NCBI GenBank assembly: GCA_041398025.1
Contig: JAWKVM010000009.1
Coordinates: forward strand, 162,258 to 226,257
DNA: 64,000 bases
Origin: JANQPX01 sp041398025
Lineage (GTDB): Bacteria > Pseudomonadota > Alphaproteobacteria > Geminicoccales > Geminicoccaceae
Direction of reading: 5' to 3'
The notes under the pieces were generated by a model that worked only from the letters and a program-made list of their open reading frames with translations, had not been told where the DNA came from and made no database searches. Position numbers and translations under genes: made by a program. Of this stretch, positions 23,714 to 32,992 are shown in pieces (position 1 is the stretch's first letter; every line of letters starts with the position of its first letter).

Positions 23714-26247
23714 CCAAGCCCCTGATCGATCGCCCCGCCATCCAGGCGGAGCGGCCGAGCAGCCCCCGTCGCCGAGCGGCCTCGCCCGCTCCTGCCGGCG
23801 AGCCCTGCTCTCTCCTCCTGGTGAGCTGGTATTTTCCGCCGGACAATGCCATTGCCGCGATCCGCATCGGCAAGATGGCGCGCAGTCTCGAGGAAAGCGG
23901 GCACCGGGTCAGGGTGGTGACGCCCGAGCCCCAGAGCGGCGATCGCTCGCTCGCCGTCGAGATCGACGAGCAGGCGGTCACGCGCACGCGCTATCTCGAT
24001 CTCGACGGCCGCTTCAACCCGGCCAACCGCTCGCGCATCGGCACCGCGCGCCCGGACGGCAGGCCGCCGACGCTCCGCCAGCGGCTGGTGCGCTCGGCAA
24101 GGCGCCTGCTCGGCAACACCTATCGAAGCATCGCGTTCTACCCCGACAAGCGCATCGACTGGTGCCTGACGCTGATCCCGGCCCTGGCCCGCCAGATCCG
24201 CGCCGAACGTCCGGACGTGATCCTGGTGAGCGGCCCGCCCTTTTCCTCCTTTCTCGCCGCAGCCTTCGCCGCCTGGTGGTTCGACATCCCGTGGATCGCG
24301 GAGTTCAGGGACCGCTGGGCGGACGATCCCTACACCAAGCAGCCGGCCTGGCGCCGCTGGATCGACCGGCACCTGGAACGCGCCGTGGTCGGCAGGGCGA
24401 CCGGCATCGTCACCGTCTCCAGCGTCTGGTCCAGCTTCTACGCCGGCAAATACGGCCTGCCGACCGAGACGGTGATGAACGGTTTCGATCCGAAGGATTT
24501 CAGCCTGGACGTCGACCCGCCGGCGGGCCTGCCGGTGCGCCTCCTGCATGCCGGCACGATCTATCCGGGACGACGCGATCCGCGTCCGCTGTTCGAAGCG
24601 ATCCGGCGCCACGGCATTCGCGGGGACGAGCTCCGCGTTCAGTTCTACGGCCATCAGCTCGACACCGTCGCCGCCCTCGCCGACAGCATGGGACTGAACG
24701 ACATCGTCGAGATCAACGACGCCATTCCTTACAAAGACGCCGTCGCGATCCAGAAGCGCTCGGACGTCCTGCTGCTGATGCAGTGGAACCACCCGGCCGA
24801 CGAAGGCAACGTGCCGGCCAAGATCTTCGAATATTTCGCGACCAACCGTCAGATCCTGGGGCTCGGGCCGCTGAACGGCGTGGCGGCCAAGCTGGTGTCT
24901 GAGCGCGGCGCCGGCCTTTACACCAACGATCCCGACGAGATCGCCACGACGCTTCGCCTCTGGATCGAGGAAAAGCGCCGGACCGGCCGGGTCGCCCCGC
25001 CGGCGCGCAAGGCGGCGAGCGGCTTGGAGCGCGATGCGCAATATCGGCAGCTTCAGCGCTTTTGCCATGACCTCATGGAGGAAACCGGCGACCGGCTGCA
25101 GGCGAAGCACCCGACCGTGGCCGCACCGATCACAGCGACCCTGGCGAGCCCGCAATTCGCCGAGGTGCCGTCCAACCCCTCTCAACCGCCCACCATGACC
25201 GTGGTCATCGATACCGAGGCCGACTTCGACTGGCATGGTCCGTTCTCGCGCGACGGTCATGGCACCGCCTCGATTCGCAATCAGCAGCGCACCCAGTGTC
25301 TGTTCGACCGCTACGGCATCAAGCCGACCTATCTGATCGACTATCCGATCGCCACCGATCCCGAGGCCTGCAGCATCCTGAAGAGCTTTCTGGACGAGGG
25401 CCGGGCCGATGTCGGCATCCAGCTTCACCCCTGGACCAACCCGCCCTTCGACGAGCTGCTCTCGGCGCGCAACTCCTATCCCTCCAACCTGCCGCGCGCC
25501 CTGCAGCAGGCGAAGATCGAGCGGCTGATCGAGGCGGTGCAGCGCCATCTCGGCGTCGAGCCCAAGGTGTTCAAGGCAGGCCGCTACGGCTTCAACGACG
25601 ACACCGCCGAGCTGCTCGAAGAGCTCGGCCTGGATATCGACACCAGCGTCGTGCCGTTCACCGATTTTCGCCGGGTGCACGGCCCCAATTTCCAGGCCGC
25701 CCCGCACCGGCCCTTCTGGTTCGGACGCGAGCGCGCCTTGCTCGAGCTGCCGATGACGCGCAATCTCTGCGGCCTCCTCGGCCGGCGTCTGGGCCCGTCC
25801 ATTCTGCCGCTCATCCAGAGCGGTCCCGGCACCGCCTGCCATCTGCCCGGCCTGTTCGCCCGCTCCGGCCTGCTCGACCGCCTGACGCTCACGCCCGAAG
25901 GCATGGCGCTCAACGAGCTGAGACGTCTCACCGCCACGCTGATCCGGCGCGGCGAGCGCCTCTTCACCTTCGTCTTCCACAGCCCGTCGGTCGCGTCCGG
26001 CAACACACCCTACGTGCAGAACGAAGCGGAGCTTCAGGCCTTTCTCACGCGCATCGAGCGCTATCTGCAGTTCTTCACCGGCGAGCTCGGCGGCGAGGGG
26101 CGAAGCGCCATCGAGCTGCGCGATCAGCTCCTCGCCGAGACCGCGAAGGGTGCTCGCGGATCGGCCGCACGCCGACCGGACGAGGCCAGGCCTGCCGCAG
26201 ATGCCGCCGCTGACGACATTATCGACGAGGGGACCATCAATGCCTGA
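23710..26247 (+). CDS. Glycosyltransferase fused to a polysaccharide-deacetylase-like (WalW-type) domain
   Basis: 845 aa with two parts. Residues about 30-450 look like a GT-B glycosyltransferase: LLVSWYFPPDNAIAAIRIGKMARSLEESGH opens it, and the C-terminal Rossmann part has LLHAGTIYPGRRDPRP and DEGNVPAKIFEYFA. From about residue 495 a second domain begins with MTVVIDTEADFDWHGPF. It resembles WalW-type deacetylase-like proteins of exosortase loci, with IQLHPWTNPPF, FKAGRYGFND and FHSPSV motifs typical of the NodB-like barrel. These are usually separate genes. Fusion would place sugar transfer and deacetylation-like activity on one cytoplasmic polypeptide, as no signal peptide is visible. Whether the second domain is catalytically active is unclear. 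Confidence 0.78.
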   Translation: MTKPLIDRPAIQAERPSSPRRRAASPAPAGEPCSLLLVSWYFPPDNAIAAIRIGKMARSLEESGHRVRVVTPEPQSGDRSLAVEIDEQAVTRTRYLDLDGRFNPANRSRIGTARPDGRPPTLRQRLVRSARRLLGNTYRSIAFYPDKRIDWCLTLIPALARQIRAERPDVILVSGPPFSSFLAAAFAAWWFDIPWIAEFRDRWADDPYTKQPAWRRWIDRHLERAVVGRATGIVTVSSVWSSFYAGKYGLPTETVMNGFDPKDFSLDVDPPAGLPVRLLHAGTIYPGRRDPRPLFEAIRRHGIRGDELRVQFYGHQLDTVAALADSMGLNDIVEINDAIPYKDAVAIQKRSDVLLLMQWNHPADEGNVPAKIFEYFATNRQILGLGPLNGVAAKLVSERGAGLYTNDPDEIATTLRLWIEEKRRTGRVAPPARKAASGLERDAQYRQLQRFCHDLMEETGDRLQAKHPTVAAPITATLASPQFAEVPSNPSQPPTMTVVIDTEADFDWHGPFSRDGHGTASIRNQQRTQCLFDRYGIKPTYLIDYPIATDPEACSILKSFLDEGRADVGIQLHPWTNPPFDELLSARNSYPSNLPRALQQAKIERLIEAVQRHLGVEPKVFKAGRYGFNDDTAELLEELGLDIDTSVVPFTDFRRVHGPNFQAAPHRPFWFGRERALLELPMTRNLCGLLGRRLGPSILPLIQSGPGTACHLPGLFARSGLLDRLTLTPEGMALNELRRLTATLIRRGERLFTFVFHSPSVASGNTPYVQNEAELQAFLTRIERYLQFFTGELGGEGRSAIELRDQLLAETAKGARGSAARRPDEARPAADAAADDIIDEGTINA

Positions 26248-27808
26248 TCAGCCCGCCTTCCCCACGCTCTGGCGTCTGCCGCTGGCCGTTCTTCTACTCA
26301 CCATCGGCCTTCTGCTTCTGGTCACCGCCCGGTCGGTCGAGACCATGGTCTCGCTCTGGATGGCGGTGACGACGTACAATCACTGCTTCCTGGTGCTGCC
26401 GATCGCCCTGGTGCTGATCTGGCAAAAGCGCGCGCAGCTCGCTCAGATGACCCCGCGCGAAGACCTGCTCGCCTTGATCCCGCTCGCCGCCTTCGCCCTG
26501 CTCTGGCTGATCGGCCGCGCCGGCCAGATCCAGCTCTTCGAGCATGTCGCCCTTATCGGCATGGCGATCAGCCTGGTGGTCGCCCTGCTCGGCCGCGAGG
26601 TCGGCAGAACGATCGCCTTTGCGCTCGCCTTCCTGCTGTTCATGGTGCCGTTCGGCGACGTGTTCGTGCCGGCGCTGCAGCAGTTCACGGCGAGCTTCGC
26701 CGTCGGCCTGCTGAGTCTCTTGAACATCCCCGTCTTCCATGACGGCATCATGATCGAGACGCCGAGCGGGCTGTTCGAGGTTGCCGAGGCCTGCGCGGGC
26801 ATCCGCTTTCTGATCGCCAATGTCATGATCGGAGCCTTGTTCGCCTATCTCGCCATGGGCCGGCTCTGGAAATGGCTGCTGTTCATGACGATTGCGGTTC
26901 TGCTGCCGATCATCGCCAACGGCTTTCGCGCCTTCGGCATCATCCTGATCGCCTATCTGACCGACAATGAATATGCCGCAGGCGTCGACCACCTCGTCTA
27001 TGGCTGGGGCTTCTTCGCGGCGATCATGCTGGCCTTTCTCGCCATCGGCAACGCTATGGCCGACTGGCCGTCGCCGGCGGAGGACGAGGAGGACGATCCT
27101 GCCGAAAGGCCGGGGCGAGCGGCCTGGCGCCCGGTCGCGGCTCTGCCGGTGATCGCGCTGGTGGCAGCGGCGCCGCTTTATGCAGGCGTCGTGTTCAGCG
27201 AGGAAGCGGAAACCGCCGGGATCGATCCGAAGCTGCTGCTCGACCCCGCCCTCGATCTCGGTCCTGCCTGCAAGGCCGATCTCGCAGCGTTCGGCAATTG
27301 GCGTCCGGATTTCGCGAGCGCCGACCTGATCCAGGAGCTGACCATCGATTGCGGCGGCCGGCCGGTCGACCTCGCCCTTGCCTACTACACCCATGAACGC
27401 GAGGGCGCCGAGCTGATCCAGCACGGCAACCGTCTTGCGGACGGCGAGAGCTGGACCCGGATCGCAAGTTCCTGGCATGCGCCCGAGATCGACGGCCTGC
27501 CCGCCGTCCTCAGGAAGGAAGAACTCTACGGCCGCGCCGCCGGCGACCGCGTCGTGCTCGCCTGGTACTGGATCGGCGGACGGCAGGTCGCGAAGGACTG
27601 GCAGGCCAAGGCCTATCGCCTCTATCGCAAGCTGCTCGGCAAGGACGAGCCCGCCGCCCTGATCGCGATCAGCGCCCCTTATGCCGACCGTGCCGACGAG
27701 GCGCTCCCGGACATCGAGGCCGTGCTCGAGCACCACAAGGGCATCGCCGCCTATCTCCAGGAGCTGGCCCCGAAGGCCGAGCCCGCCCGCGCGCACGAGA
27801 CCGACTGA
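26240..27808 (+). CDS. xrtA: Exosortase A fused to EpsI domain
   Basis: About 522 aa from the ATG encoding MPDQPAFP, eight bases inside the upstream gene and preceded by GAGGGGA. Residues 1-275 are an eight-helix exosortase. The catalytic triad residues are visible: Cys185 in EVAEACAGIRF, Arg230 in NGFRAFG and His251 in GVDHLVYGW. Residues about 310-505 form the EpsI (DUF3485-like) domain, with WYWIGGRQVAKDWQAKAYRLYRKLLG near its end. Exosortases cut PEP-CTERM-type sorting signals in the inner membrane and transfer the protein to the cell surface or a glycan. Here the enzyme sits inside the glycan operon, but no protein with a recognisable PEP-CTERM tail is encoded in the window. Confidence 0.88.
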   Translation: MPDQPAFPTLWRLPLAVLLLTIGLLLLVTARSVETMVSLWMAVTTYNHCFLVLPIALVLIWQKRAQLAQMTPREDLLALIPLAAFALLWLIGRAGQIQLFEHVALIGMAISLVVALLGREVGRTIAFALAFLLFMVPFGDVFVPALQQFTASFAVGLLSLLNIPVFHDGIMIETPSGLFEVAEACAGIRFLIANVMIGALFAYLAMGRLWKWLLFMTIAVLLPIIANGFRAFGIILIAYLTDNEYAAGVDHLVYGWGFFAAIMLAFLAIGNAMADWPSPAEDEEDDPAERPGRAAWRPVAALPVIALVAAAPLYAGVVFSEEAETAGIDPKLLLDPALDLGPACKADLAAFGNWRPDFASADLIQELTIDCGGRPVDLALAYYTHEREGAELIQHGNRLADGESWTRIASSWHAPEIDGLPAVLRKEELYGRAAGDRVVLAWYWIGGRQVAKDWQAKAYRLYRKLLGKDEPAALIAISAPYADRADEALPDIEAVLEHHKGIAAYLQELAPKAEPARAHETD

Positions 27809-29022
27809 TGCGCGTCCTGCACGTGCTCAATCACGGCCTGCCGACGCAGGACGGCTATGTCTACCGCACCCATGGCCTGCTCGAAGGCCAGCGCGTCCAC
27901 GGCATCGAGACCTTCCACCTGACCTCGCCGCGCCACGAGCACCCGATGCCGGCTCCGGTCGAGGAGGTCGAGGGCTGGCAGTTCTTCCGCACGCTCGAGA
28001 GCAGGACGCCCTCCCGCCTGCCGCTGTTGCGCGAGATGATGGAGATGCGCACCACCCGCGCACGGGTCCTGCAGATCGCAAGAGAGGTCAGGCCCGACGT
28101 CATCCAGGCGCACTCGCCGCTGCTGAACGGCTACCCCGCCCTTTGGGCCGCGAGAAAGCTCGGCCTGCCCGTCGTCTACGAGATCAGGGCCTTTTGGGAG
28201 GACGCGGCCGTCGATCAGGGCACGACCCGCGAGAACAGCGCGCGCTACCGCGCGATCCGTGCACTGGAAACCACCCTTTGCCAGCGGGTCGACGCGATCA
28301 CCACCATCTGCCACGGCCTGCGCAACGCGCTGGTCGCGCGCGGCATTCCCTCCGAAAAGATCGCGCGCGTGCCCAACGCCGTCGATCCCGCCCGTTTCTC
28401 GGCGATGACGGCGCCCGACCCCGCGCTGGTCCGGCGCTTCGAGCTCGAAGGCTGCATCGTGCTCGGCTTCATCGGCTCCTTCTATAGCTATGAGGGCCTG
28501 GCGCTGATGATCGACGCCATGCCGGCCCTGCTCGCGGCCGAGCCCGCACTCCGCCTCCTCCTGATCGGCGCCGGCCAGGACGAGCACCTGCTGCGCGCCC
28601 GCGCATCGCAAAAAGGGCTGGACGGCAAGGTGATTTTCACCGGCCGCATCCCGCATCAGGACGTGCCGGCCTATTACAGCCTGATCGATGGCTGCGTCTA
28701 TCCGCGCCTGCCCATGCCGCTGACCGATCTGGTGACACCCCTGAAGCCGCTCGAGGCGATGGCTGCCGGGCGGATCGTGGTCGCCTCGGATGTCGGCGGC
28801 CATCGCGAGCTGATCGAAGACGGCGAGACCGGCTTCCTGTTCAAGGCAGGCTATCTCGCAGCGCTGATCGAACGCCTGCAGGATGTGCTTGCATCGCGCG
28901 AGCGCTGGCCCCAAATTCGAGCGAACGGCCGGCAGTTCGTCGCGGGGCGCGATTGGCGCTCGGTGACGGAAATCTACAGGCCGCTGTTTGAACGCCTTTG
29001 CCGGGAAAAAGCGGCGGCCTGA
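27808..29022 (+). CDS. GT4 family glycosyltransferase, exosortase A-associated
   Basis: 404 aa with a GT-B fold. The N-terminal part begins MRVLHVLNHGLPTQDGYVYRTHGL, the typical opening of the exosortase-A-associated glycosyltransferase family. The donor-binding part shows GFIGSFYSYEGLALMI, RIPHQDVPAYYSLID and the E-x7-E-type segment PLKPLEAMAAGRIVVASDVGG. It is cytoplasmic and should add a sugar to the lipid-linked glycan handled by the ligase. The start ATG overlaps the exosortase stop by one base (TGATG), so it belongs to the same operon. Donor and acceptor are unknown. Confidence 0.85.
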   Translation: MRVLHVLNHGLPTQDGYVYRTHGLLEGQRVHGIETFHLTSPRHEHPMPAPVEEVEGWQFFRTLESRTPSRLPLLREMMEMRTTRARVLQIAREVRPDVIQAHSPLLNGYPALWAARKLGLPVVYEIRAFWEDAAVDQGTTRENSARYRAIRALETTLCQRVDAITTICHGLRNALVARGIPSEKIARVPNAVDPARFSAMTAPDPALVRRFELEGCIVLGFIGSFYSYEGLALMIDAMPALLAAEPALRLLLIGAGQDEHLLRARASQKGLDGKVIFTGRIPHQDVPAYYSLIDGCVYPRLPMPLTDLVTPLKPLEAMAAGRIVVASDVGGHRELIEDGETGFLFKAGYLAALIERLQDVLASRERWPQIRANGRQFVAGRDWRSVTEIYRPLFERLCREKAAA

Positions 29023-29045
29023 ACCCGGGCCGCGCGATCAGGCCC

Positions 29046-30275
29046 ATGCCAGAACACCAGAACACCGCCGGTTTCGGCCTCTACATCCATTGGCCGTTCT
29101 GCCGCTCGAAATGCCCCTATTGCGACTTCAACAGCCATGTCGAGGGGGCGGTCGACCATGCACGCTGGAGAGAGGCCCTGCTCGCCGAGCTCCGCCATGT
29201 CGCAGACAGTGTCGGCAGGCGCCCGCTCACCTCGATCTTCTTCGGTGGCGGCACGCCCTCCCTGATGGACCCGAGAACCGCGGAAGCCCTGATCACCGGA
29301 GCGACGGCGCTGTTCGGTGCCGAGGATGACATCGAGATCACGCTCGAAGCCAATCCCACGTCCGCGGACCAGGTGCGCCTCGCCGATTTCCGGCGCGCCG
29401 GGGTCAACCGCCTGTCGCTCGGCGTGCAGGCGCTGGACGATCAGGCGCTTCGCTTCCTCGGCCGCGAGCACAGCGCAGACGAGGCACTGGCCGCCGTCGA
29501 TCACGCGGCCACGCTGTTCCCGCGTTTTTCCTTCGATCTGATCTATGCGCGCCCCGGTCAGACGCTCGCGGCGTGGTCCGCCGAGCTGGCACGCGCGCTC
29601 GATCACGCCGGCGGCCATCTCAGCGTCTACCAGCTCACCATCGAGCCCGGCACGCGCTTCTTCACCCTGCAGCAGCGCGGCCAGCTCGATCTGCCCGAGG
29701 ACGACCTGCAGGCCGACCTGTTCGAGCTCACCCGCGAAACGCTCGCTGCGGCCGGTCTCCCCGCTTACGAAATCTCGAACCACGCCCGAGAAGGCGACGC
29801 CTGCCGGCACAATCTGATCTACTGGCGGGCCGGCGATTATCTCGGAATCGGACCTGGCGCCCATGGCCGTCTCACCCTTGGCGAGCAGCGTTTCGCCACG
29901 AGCACCGAGCGCATGCCGCGCGCCTGGCTGGAACAGGTCGAACGCCTGGGGCATGGCGGGATCGTGCGCGAGCCCATCGCGCTCGAGGAGCAGATCGTCG
30001 AGATGGTGCTGATGGGTCTCCGCCTCGACCAGGGCATCGACATCGCCAGGCTGGAGCGCCTGTCCGGCCGTGCGTTGCGCGAGACCTTGAATGCGGCGGC
30101 GATCGACAGCTTCGAGGAGGAGGGGTGGCTGCAGCGCGATGACCGGCGCCTCAGGGCGACCGAAACCGGCTTTCAACGGCTGAACGGCCTTCTATCCCGA
30201 CTCTTGGATCGAGCGCCGCCGGCGCTTCATCCTGCCGCCGAGCCCGTTTTCGATGGAAGATTAACGGCGCATTAA
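29046..30275 (+). CDS. hemW: Radical SAM heme chaperone HemW
   Basis: 409 aa from the ATG encoding MPEHQN, with AGG just upstream. A TTG 16 codons earlier is less likely. The radical-SAM cluster motif is CRSKCPYCDF, the C-x3-C-x2-C of the family. It is followed by FFGGGTPSLM (SAM-binding GGE-equivalent), the Glu-rich strand EITLEANP and the SLGVQALDDQALRFLGR segment. The HemW C-terminal domain has YEISNHAR and a winged-helix-like end. HemW was long annotated as oxygen-independent coproporphyrinogen oxidase, but in bacteria it traffics heme. It follows the exosortase operon by 23 bp and may be co-transcribed by read-through. Confidence 0.9.
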   Translation: MPEHQNTAGFGLYIHWPFCRSKCPYCDFNSHVEGAVDHARWREALLAELRHVADSVGRRPLTSIFFGGGTPSLMDPRTAEALITGATALFGAEDDIEITLEANPTSADQVRLADFRRAGVNRLSLGVQALDDQALRFLGREHSADEALAAVDHAATLFPRFSFDLIYARPGQTLAAWSAELARALDHAGGHLSVYQLTIEPGTRFFTLQQRGQLDLPEDDLQADLFELTRETLAAAGLPAYEISNHAREGDACRHNLIYWRAGDYLGIGPGAHGRLTLGEQRFATSTERMPRAWLEQVERLGHGGIVREPIALEEQIVEMVLMGLRLDQGIDIARLERLSGRALRETLNAAAIDSFEEEGWLQRDDRRLRATETGFQRLNGLLSRLLDRAPPALHPAAEPVFDGRLTAH

Positions 30276-30321
30276 TGTTCTCCTGCTAACCATGACGCGA
30301 TCAGACCATGCCGGAACCCCT

Positions 30322-32661
30322 ATGACGTCGAGGCCGCCCGTCCTTCTCAGGACGTTGTTTTTGCTAGCCATCCTGCTCCTGACGCCCCTGACGTCGGGCC
30401 TTGCACCGGCGCGTGCGGCCGACGGCGATGCGGCCACCTCGGACATCGATCCCGCGAAGATCGAGAGCCTGGTCAAGACCCTCGAGGACCCGAAGGCGCG
30501 GGCGAAGCTGGTCGACCAGCTGAAGGCCCTCAACGCCATCGAGCCGGCTGCGGGCGGCAGCAAGAACGTCGACGAGCTCAGTCTCGGCGTCGTCGAGATC
30601 TTCACGAAGCAGATCAACGCCTTGACCCAGGCGTCCGTGGAGCTCTCCTCGACGATCGTCGATCTCCCGGATCTGACCAACTGGCTGGTGGACCAGGTTT
30701 CCGACGCCAAGCTGCGCAGCTACTGGATCGACCTCATTGCGAAGCTTGCGGTCACGCTTGGTGTCAGCGTCATCGGCTATCGCATCGTCCGGCGCCTGCT
30801 GCAGCCGACCATCCGCCGCTTCCACCTGGAAAATCCGGAAGGTCTCGTGGCGAGGGTGCCGATAGCCCTTCTCCGCGGCGCGCTTCGCCTGATCCCGATC
30901 ATGGCCTTCGCCGCGGTCGGCTACGGGCTCCTGACGCTGCTCGGCAACTGGAATGGCGACGCGATCACGGTGCTCGGCCGGTCGCTGGTCAACGCCACCA
31001 TCTTCTGCATGGTGCTGGTGGTCGGCGCCCGCACCATTCTCGCTCCGTCGGCGCCTGGTCTTCGCCTGATCAGCCTCTCCAACGAGCATGCCCGCTACGT
31101 CTTCAGCTGGATCAAGCGCTTCATCTATCTGATAGCCTACAGCTATGTGATCTTCCAGAACGACTACGTTCTCGAGATTCCGGGCACGATCTACGGCGGC
31201 ATCAATCGCGCGCTTGGCCTCGTGGTCGTGATCATGCTCATCTATCTGGTGCTCCGGAACCGCAAGCCGATCGCCCATTGGCTGCGCGGCAACGGCCATG
31301 CCGAAAGCGACCATGTGATGCAGGTCCTGGGCCGCTGCCGGCATCTGATCGCCGACATCTGGCCGGTCTTCGCGATTTTCTACATCGTGAGCACCTATCT
31401 GATCTGGGCATTGGACATCCCGGGCGGCTTCGCCCTGCTGTTTCGCGGCGGCGTGCTCACCACCTTTCTCCTGGCGGTCGCCCGGCCGCTCGCTTACGGC
31501 GTCGAGCGCGCGCTCGGCCGCGGTCTCTCCTTCGGCACGGGCGTTCGCCAGCGCTACCCGGCCTTCGAGCGCAGGGTGAATCGCTATCTCGGCCTGCTGC
31601 AGGGCTTCGCGGTCTCGCTGGTCTATTTCCTGATCCTGCTGGCCCTGGTCCATATCTGGGGCTTCAACCTGTTCACCCTGATCGGCGGATGGTTGAGCGA
31701 CGACACCTGGAGCCGTGTGAAAAGTGCGGCGACCGTGGTCGGTGTCAGCTTCCTGGTCTGGGAGCTAATCAGCACGCTGATCGAGAACTACCTCGACAGC
31801 ATCGACGACAGCGGCACGCGGGTCGAGCGCAGCGCACGCTCGCGCACGCTCCTGCCGCTGCTGCGCACCTTCCTCTTTCTGGTGATCTGCACCGTGGTCA
31901 CCCTGACCACGCTGTCCACCCTCGGCGTCGACGTCACCCCGGTCCTGGCCGCCGCCGGTGTCATCGGCATCGCCATCGGCTTCGGCTCGCAAAAGCTGGT
32001 GCAGGACATCATCAACGGCCTGTTCATCCTGTTTCAGGACACCATCGCGGTCGGCGAAGTGGTCGACGTCGCCGGCCATTCCGGGGTGGTCGAGCGTATT
32101 TCGGTGCGCACGATCGGCCTGCGCGATCTTTCCGGCCGCGCCCACACCATCCCCTTCAGCGAAGTCACCACGATCACCAATCACACGAAGGATTTTGCCT
32201 TCGCAGAGCTCAATATCGGCATCAGCTATCGCGAGGACGTCGACGAGGTCATGGAGGTGATCCGGCAGCTCGGCGCCGAGCTCGAAACCGACCCGATCCA
32301 GGGTGAGAACATTCTGGAGCCGATCCAGGTTCTGGGCGTCGATCAGTTCGCGGACAGCGCAGTGATGATCAAGGCGCGCATCAAGACCAGGCCGATGACC
32401 CAGTGGGGCATCAAACGCGCCTTCAATCGCCTGATGAAATACCGTTTCGACGAGCTTGGCATCGAAATTCCCTTCCCGCACCAGACCATCTATTTCGGCG
32501 AGGACAAGGAAGGCCGGGCACCGGCGGCGCGCGTGCTGATGGAGCAGGCTGCCGGGGCTGCTCCGCCCGAAAGCGACGAGAAGCCGAACCCGCCCGCAGA
32601 ACGCCCCTCGATCCGGGTGGTCAACGAGAAGATGCCGGCAGATGAGGCCGAGAATGAGTGA
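30322..32661 (+). CDS. Large MscS-family mechanosensitive channel with signal peptide (YbiO-like)
   Basis: About 779 aa. A signal peptide (TLFLLAILLLTPLTSGLAPARA) is followed by a periplasmic domain (about 40-135), several membrane helices, and the MscS core from about residue 530. The pore helix reads VLAAAGVIGIAIGFGSQKLVQDIINGLF, then the beta domain DTIAVGEVVDVAGHSGVVERISVRTIGLRDLSGRAHTIPFSEV. The C-terminal tail (about 700-779) is polar and probably disordered. It should release solutes under hypo-osmotic shock. The start at 30322 gives a clean signal peptide; an ATG ten codons upstream is possible. The stop codon overlaps the start of a small following gene. Confidence 0.87.
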   Translation: MTSRPPVLLRTLFLLAILLLTPLTSGLAPARAADGDAATSDIDPAKIESLVKTLEDPKARAKLVDQLKALNAIEPAAGGSKNVDELSLGVVEIFTKQINALTQASVELSSTIVDLPDLTNWLVDQVSDAKLRSYWIDLIAKLAVTLGVSVIGYRIVRRLLQPTIRRFHLENPEGLVARVPIALLRGALRLIPIMAFAAVGYGLLTLLGNWNGDAITVLGRSLVNATIFCMVLVVGARTILAPSAPGLRLISLSNEHARYVFSWIKRFIYLIAYSYVIFQNDYVLEIPGTIYGGINRALGLVVVIMLIYLVLRNRKPIAHWLRGNGHAESDHVMQVLGRCRHLIADIWPVFAIFYIVSTYLIWALDIPGGFALLFRGGVLTTFLLAVARPLAYGVERALGRGLSFGTGVRQRYPAFERRVNRYLGLLQGFAVSLVYFLILLALVHIWGFNLFTLIGGWLSDDTWSRVKSAATVVGVSFLVWELISTLIENYLDSIDDSGTRVERSARSRTLLPLLRTFLFLVICTVVTLTTLSTLGVDVTPVLAAAGVIGIAIGFGSQKLVQDIINGLFILFQDTIAVGEVVDVAGHSGVVERISVRTIGLRDLSGRAHTIPFSEVTTITNHTKDFAFAELNIGISYREDVDEVMEVIRQLGAELETDPIQGENILEPIQVLGVDQFADSAVMIKARIKTRPMTQWGIKRAFNRLMKYRFDELGIEIPFPHQTIYFGEDKEGRAPAARVLMEQAAGAAPPESDEKPNPPAERPSIRVVNEKMPADEAENE

Positions 32662-32992
32662 CCGGACCTATCGTTTCGCCGCGATCAACCGGCAACTGCA
32701 GCGCGTCGCCGGCGACCATGAGCGGCAGGTGCGCAAAGCCTGGGTCGACCGCGTCCTGGGCATTCTCGACGGCGACAATCTCATCACCCAGGCTTCCTCG
32801 GGCCAGGCAACCGACGACACCCTTCTGTTCGAATGCAATGTGGCGACGCTGGTCTGGGACGATCCGCGCATCGTCTACCGGCTGCGCCAGCTCGAGGGAA
32901 GCGGCGTCACCGCCGAGCTGATCGATCACGAACATGAGGTTGCCGGCAGGACGTTCAAACGGACGAAGATCCTCGTCACCTTCAAGAGCTAG
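32654..32992 (+). CDS. Hypothetical protein coupled to the MscS-type channel gene
   Basis: 112 aa, MSDRTYRFAAINRQLQRV at the start, no signal peptide, no membrane helix, no family I recognise. It alternates charged helices with short strands (TLLFECNVATLVWDD, TKILVTFKS) and looks like a compact soluble domain. Its ATG lies eight bases inside the channel gene (ATGAGTGA), so the two are made together. The pairing suggests a cytoplasmic accessory to the channel or a regulator of it, but nothing in the sequence proves this. It converges on the next gene with a four-base overlap. Confidence 0.65.
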   Translation: MSDRTYRFAAINRQLQRVAGDHERQVRKAWVDRVLGILDGDNLITQASSGQATDDTLLFECNVATLVWDDPRIVYRLRQLEGSGVTAELIDHEHEVAGRTFKRTKILVTFKS

